NCBI GenBank assembly: GCA_025054905.1 | Contig: JANWZF010000063.1 | Coordinates: 1 to 7,128, forward strand | Source: Tepidimonas sp. | GTDB taxonomy: Bacteria; Pseudomonadota; Gammaproteobacteria; Burkholderiales; Burkholderiaceae_C | DNA: 7,128 bases | Direction of reading: 5' to 3' | In this document: in pieces, positions 6,643-7,128 of the stretch | Layout: every line of letters begins with the position of its first letter | Position numbering within the stretch: the first letter of the stretch is position 1 | The notes under the pieces: generated by a model | Database searches by the model: none | What the model was told of the DNA's origin: nothing | The model's input: only the letters and a program-made list of their open reading frames with translations | Made by a program: the position numbers and the translations under genes

Positions 6643-7128
6643 ATGATCGAGACCTTTGAACTGGCCTTGCCGCATGGGATCACGCTGAGCGTGCGCGCCG
6701 CTGGCCAGCCCGGGCGGCCCGTGCTGATGTTCCTGCATGGTTTTCCCGAGGCGGCTTTCGTCTGGGACGAAGCACTGGTGCGGTTGGCCAACCCCGCGCA
6801 GGGGGGTTGGCGCTGCATCGCCCCCAACCTGCGCGGCTACGAACGCTCCAGCGCCCCGGCCGCAGCAGACCAGTACCGGGTTCGCCACCTGGTGCAGGAC
6901 ATCGCGGCACTGATCGACGTGGTCACCGCCGACAGCCCTACGCCGGGTCGCGTCGGGGCCCTGGTGGCGCACGACTGGGGAGGCGCGGTGGCCTGGAACC
7001 TGGCCGCCCTGCAGCCGCAGCGGATGCAGCGGCTGGTCATCCTCAACTCGCCCCACCCGGGCACCTTCTGGCGCGACCTGCGGCATAGCCCCGCGCAGCA
7101 AGCCGCCAGCGCCTACATGAACGCCCTG
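6643..7128 (+). CDS. Alpha/beta-hydrolase with aspartate nucleophile, epoxide hydrolase or haloacid dehalogenase-like (C-terminus beyond window)
   Basis: N-terminal 162 residues of an alpha/beta-hydrolase fold enzyme. HGFPE at 32-36 is the oxyanion-hole motif, NLRGYERSS at 62-70 matches the family's conserved loop, and the nucleophile elbow is AHDWGG at 109-114 with D111 as the expected nucleophile. LNSPHP at 134-139 is also typical. An aspartate instead of serine at the elbow places it with epoxide hydrolases and haloalkane or fluoroacetate dehalogenases, not esterases. The cap domain and the rest of the catalytic machinery lie beyond the right edge, so the substrate cannot be decided. The gene follows engB by 37 bases in the same direction with no terminator seen between them, so it may be cotranscribed, though no functional link is evident. 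Confidence 0.85.
   Translation, partial: MIETFELALPHGITLSVRAAGQPGRPVLMFLHGFPEAAFVWDEALVRLANPAQGGWRCIAPNLRGYERSSAPAAADQYRVRHLVQDIAALIDVVTADSPTPGRVGALVAHDWGGAVAWNLAALQPQRMQRLVILNSPHPGTFWRDLRHSPAQQAASAYMNAL

Overview
The window is a GC-rich stretch of bacterial chromosome with tightly packed housekeeping genes. The likely source is a betaproteobacterium of the order Burkholderiales, possibly near Comamonadaceae. Three things point there: a diheme cytochrome c4 gene divergent from the GTPase gene engB (yihA/ysxC), a System II cytochrome c maturation pair (resB plus a CcsA/ResC-type gene), and msrP-msrQ directly behind that pair. The taxonomic call rests on remembered gene order and family resemblance, not on a search.

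Layout. Minus strand, read from right to left: cytochrome c4 (5812-5198), resB (5043-2893), ccsB/ccsA (2896-1535), msrP (1510-533) and msrQ (531 down to the window edge, C-terminus missing). resB and ccsB overlap by four bases. The ccsB-msrP gap is 24 bases and the msrP-msrQ gap is one base, so resB to msrQ looks like one operon. Plus strand: engB (5940-6605), then an alpha/beta-hydrolase with an aspartate nucleophile (6643 to the right edge, C-terminus missing).

How the genes fit together. ResB and CcsB carry heme across the inner membrane and attach it to apocytochromes with CXXCH motifs; the cytochrome c4 upstream is an obvious client. MsrP, fed with electrons by the heme membrane protein MsrQ, repairs oxidised methionines in periplasmic proteins. 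The minus-strand block is therefore about making and maintaining periplasmic redox proteins. engB (ribosome assembly) and the hydrolase are functionally separate.

Regulation. The gap between cytochrome c4 and resB holds a well-formed intrinsic terminator (10-bp stem, 5-base loop, T-run) that ends only 12 bases before the resB start codon. A 35-codon open frame crosses it and stops on the resB start. The cytochrome c4/engB gap holds a near-symmetric -10-like element and a perfect 10-bp palindrome, a plausible divergent promoter region. No mobile element, CRISPR array, tRNA or rRNA was seen. The gene content is ordinary; the main point of interest is the resB leader.
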